Positions 42,842 to 42,864 of a stretch of 42,864 bases of DNA are shown here, piece after piece. Where the stretch lies: the NCBI GenBank assembly GCA_021639365.1, contig JAJXHK010000015.1, positions 1 to 42,864 of the forward strand, given 5' to 3'. Numbering within the stretch: the stretch's first letter is position 1; each line of letters starts with the position of its first letter. The notes below the pieces were generated by a model. The model saw only the letters and a program-made list of their open reading frames with translations. It did no database searches and had not been told where the DNA came from. This DNA comes from Collinsella aerofaciens. Its GTDB lineage: Bacteria > Actinomycetota > Coriobacteriia > Coriobacteriales > Coriobacteriaceae. Made by a program: the position numbers and the translations under genes.

Positions 42842-42864
42842 CAGTTCAAGCGTACGGCTCGGTG

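Overview
The window is a stretch of high-GC bacterial chromosome that looks like a gut actinobacterium of the class Coriobacteriia, most likely Collinsella or a close relative. That assignment is inference: it rests on the GC-rich codon use, the mix of gene families (fructose-type PTS, split transketolase, Tat-type lipoprotein, EF-G-like GTPase, tilS-hpt-ftsH) and many palindromes with a GGGACAG/CTGTCCC core. I see no phage genes, transposases, CRISPR array, rRNA or tRNA. Most genes are on the minus strand.

Left part (1-12.9 kb): ilvE (branched-chain aminotransferase), a DedA membrane protein and a divergent serine acetyltransferase (cysE). Next comes a MarR regulator translationally coupled to two ABC exporter half-transporters that carry the asymmetric ATP-site signature of heterodimeric multidrug exporters. 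Then a small orphan protein, a nitroreductase, a single-pass membrane protein of unknown function, a Fis-type regulator with a degraded AAA+ domain, a YeiH-type transporter broken by a -1 frameshift, and a GntR/FCD regulator.

Middle (12.9-26.0 kb): glmS with a cluster of TGGTAT/ATACCA half-sites at its promoter, then 0.4 kb of palindromic repeats, a LacI regulator, a HAD phosphatase and an orphan larE. A minus-strand sugar operon follows: PTS EIIBC, a GatZ-like aldolase/epimerase, an FSA-type transaldolase, both halves of a split transketolase, and PTS EIIA. A divergent LacI regulator stands at its head. The order suggests PTS uptake of a ketose or polyol as its phosphate, an isomerising or aldol step by the GatZ-like protein, and carbon rearrangement by the transaldolase and transketolase. 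No GatY partner is present. The EIIBC-gatZ junction can fold into an H-type pseudoknot, and the gatZ-fsa junction carries a terminator-like hairpin, so expression within the operon is probably tuned at the RNA level.

Right part (26.0-42.9 kb): a membrane-anchored or secreted DNA/RNA nuclease, an EF-G paralogue with eroded GTPase motifs, a polar amino acid ABC importer (binding protein, permease, ATPase) with a large intercistronic RNA fold, a TrmA/RlmD-family RNA methyltransferase with a basic N-terminal tail, a PHP phosphoesterase, a class I aminotransferase, the conserved tilS-hpt-ftsH cluster, a WalJ-type metallo-beta-lactamase-fold protein, a small heat-shock protein and a C-terminally anchored protein of unknown function.

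The most interesting signals are the GatZ-without-GatY operon with its pseudoknot, the frameshifted yeiH, the degenerate Fis-type activator, and the dense family of palindromes, including a 35-bp perfect inverted repeat and a 41-bp identical pair in opposite orientation.
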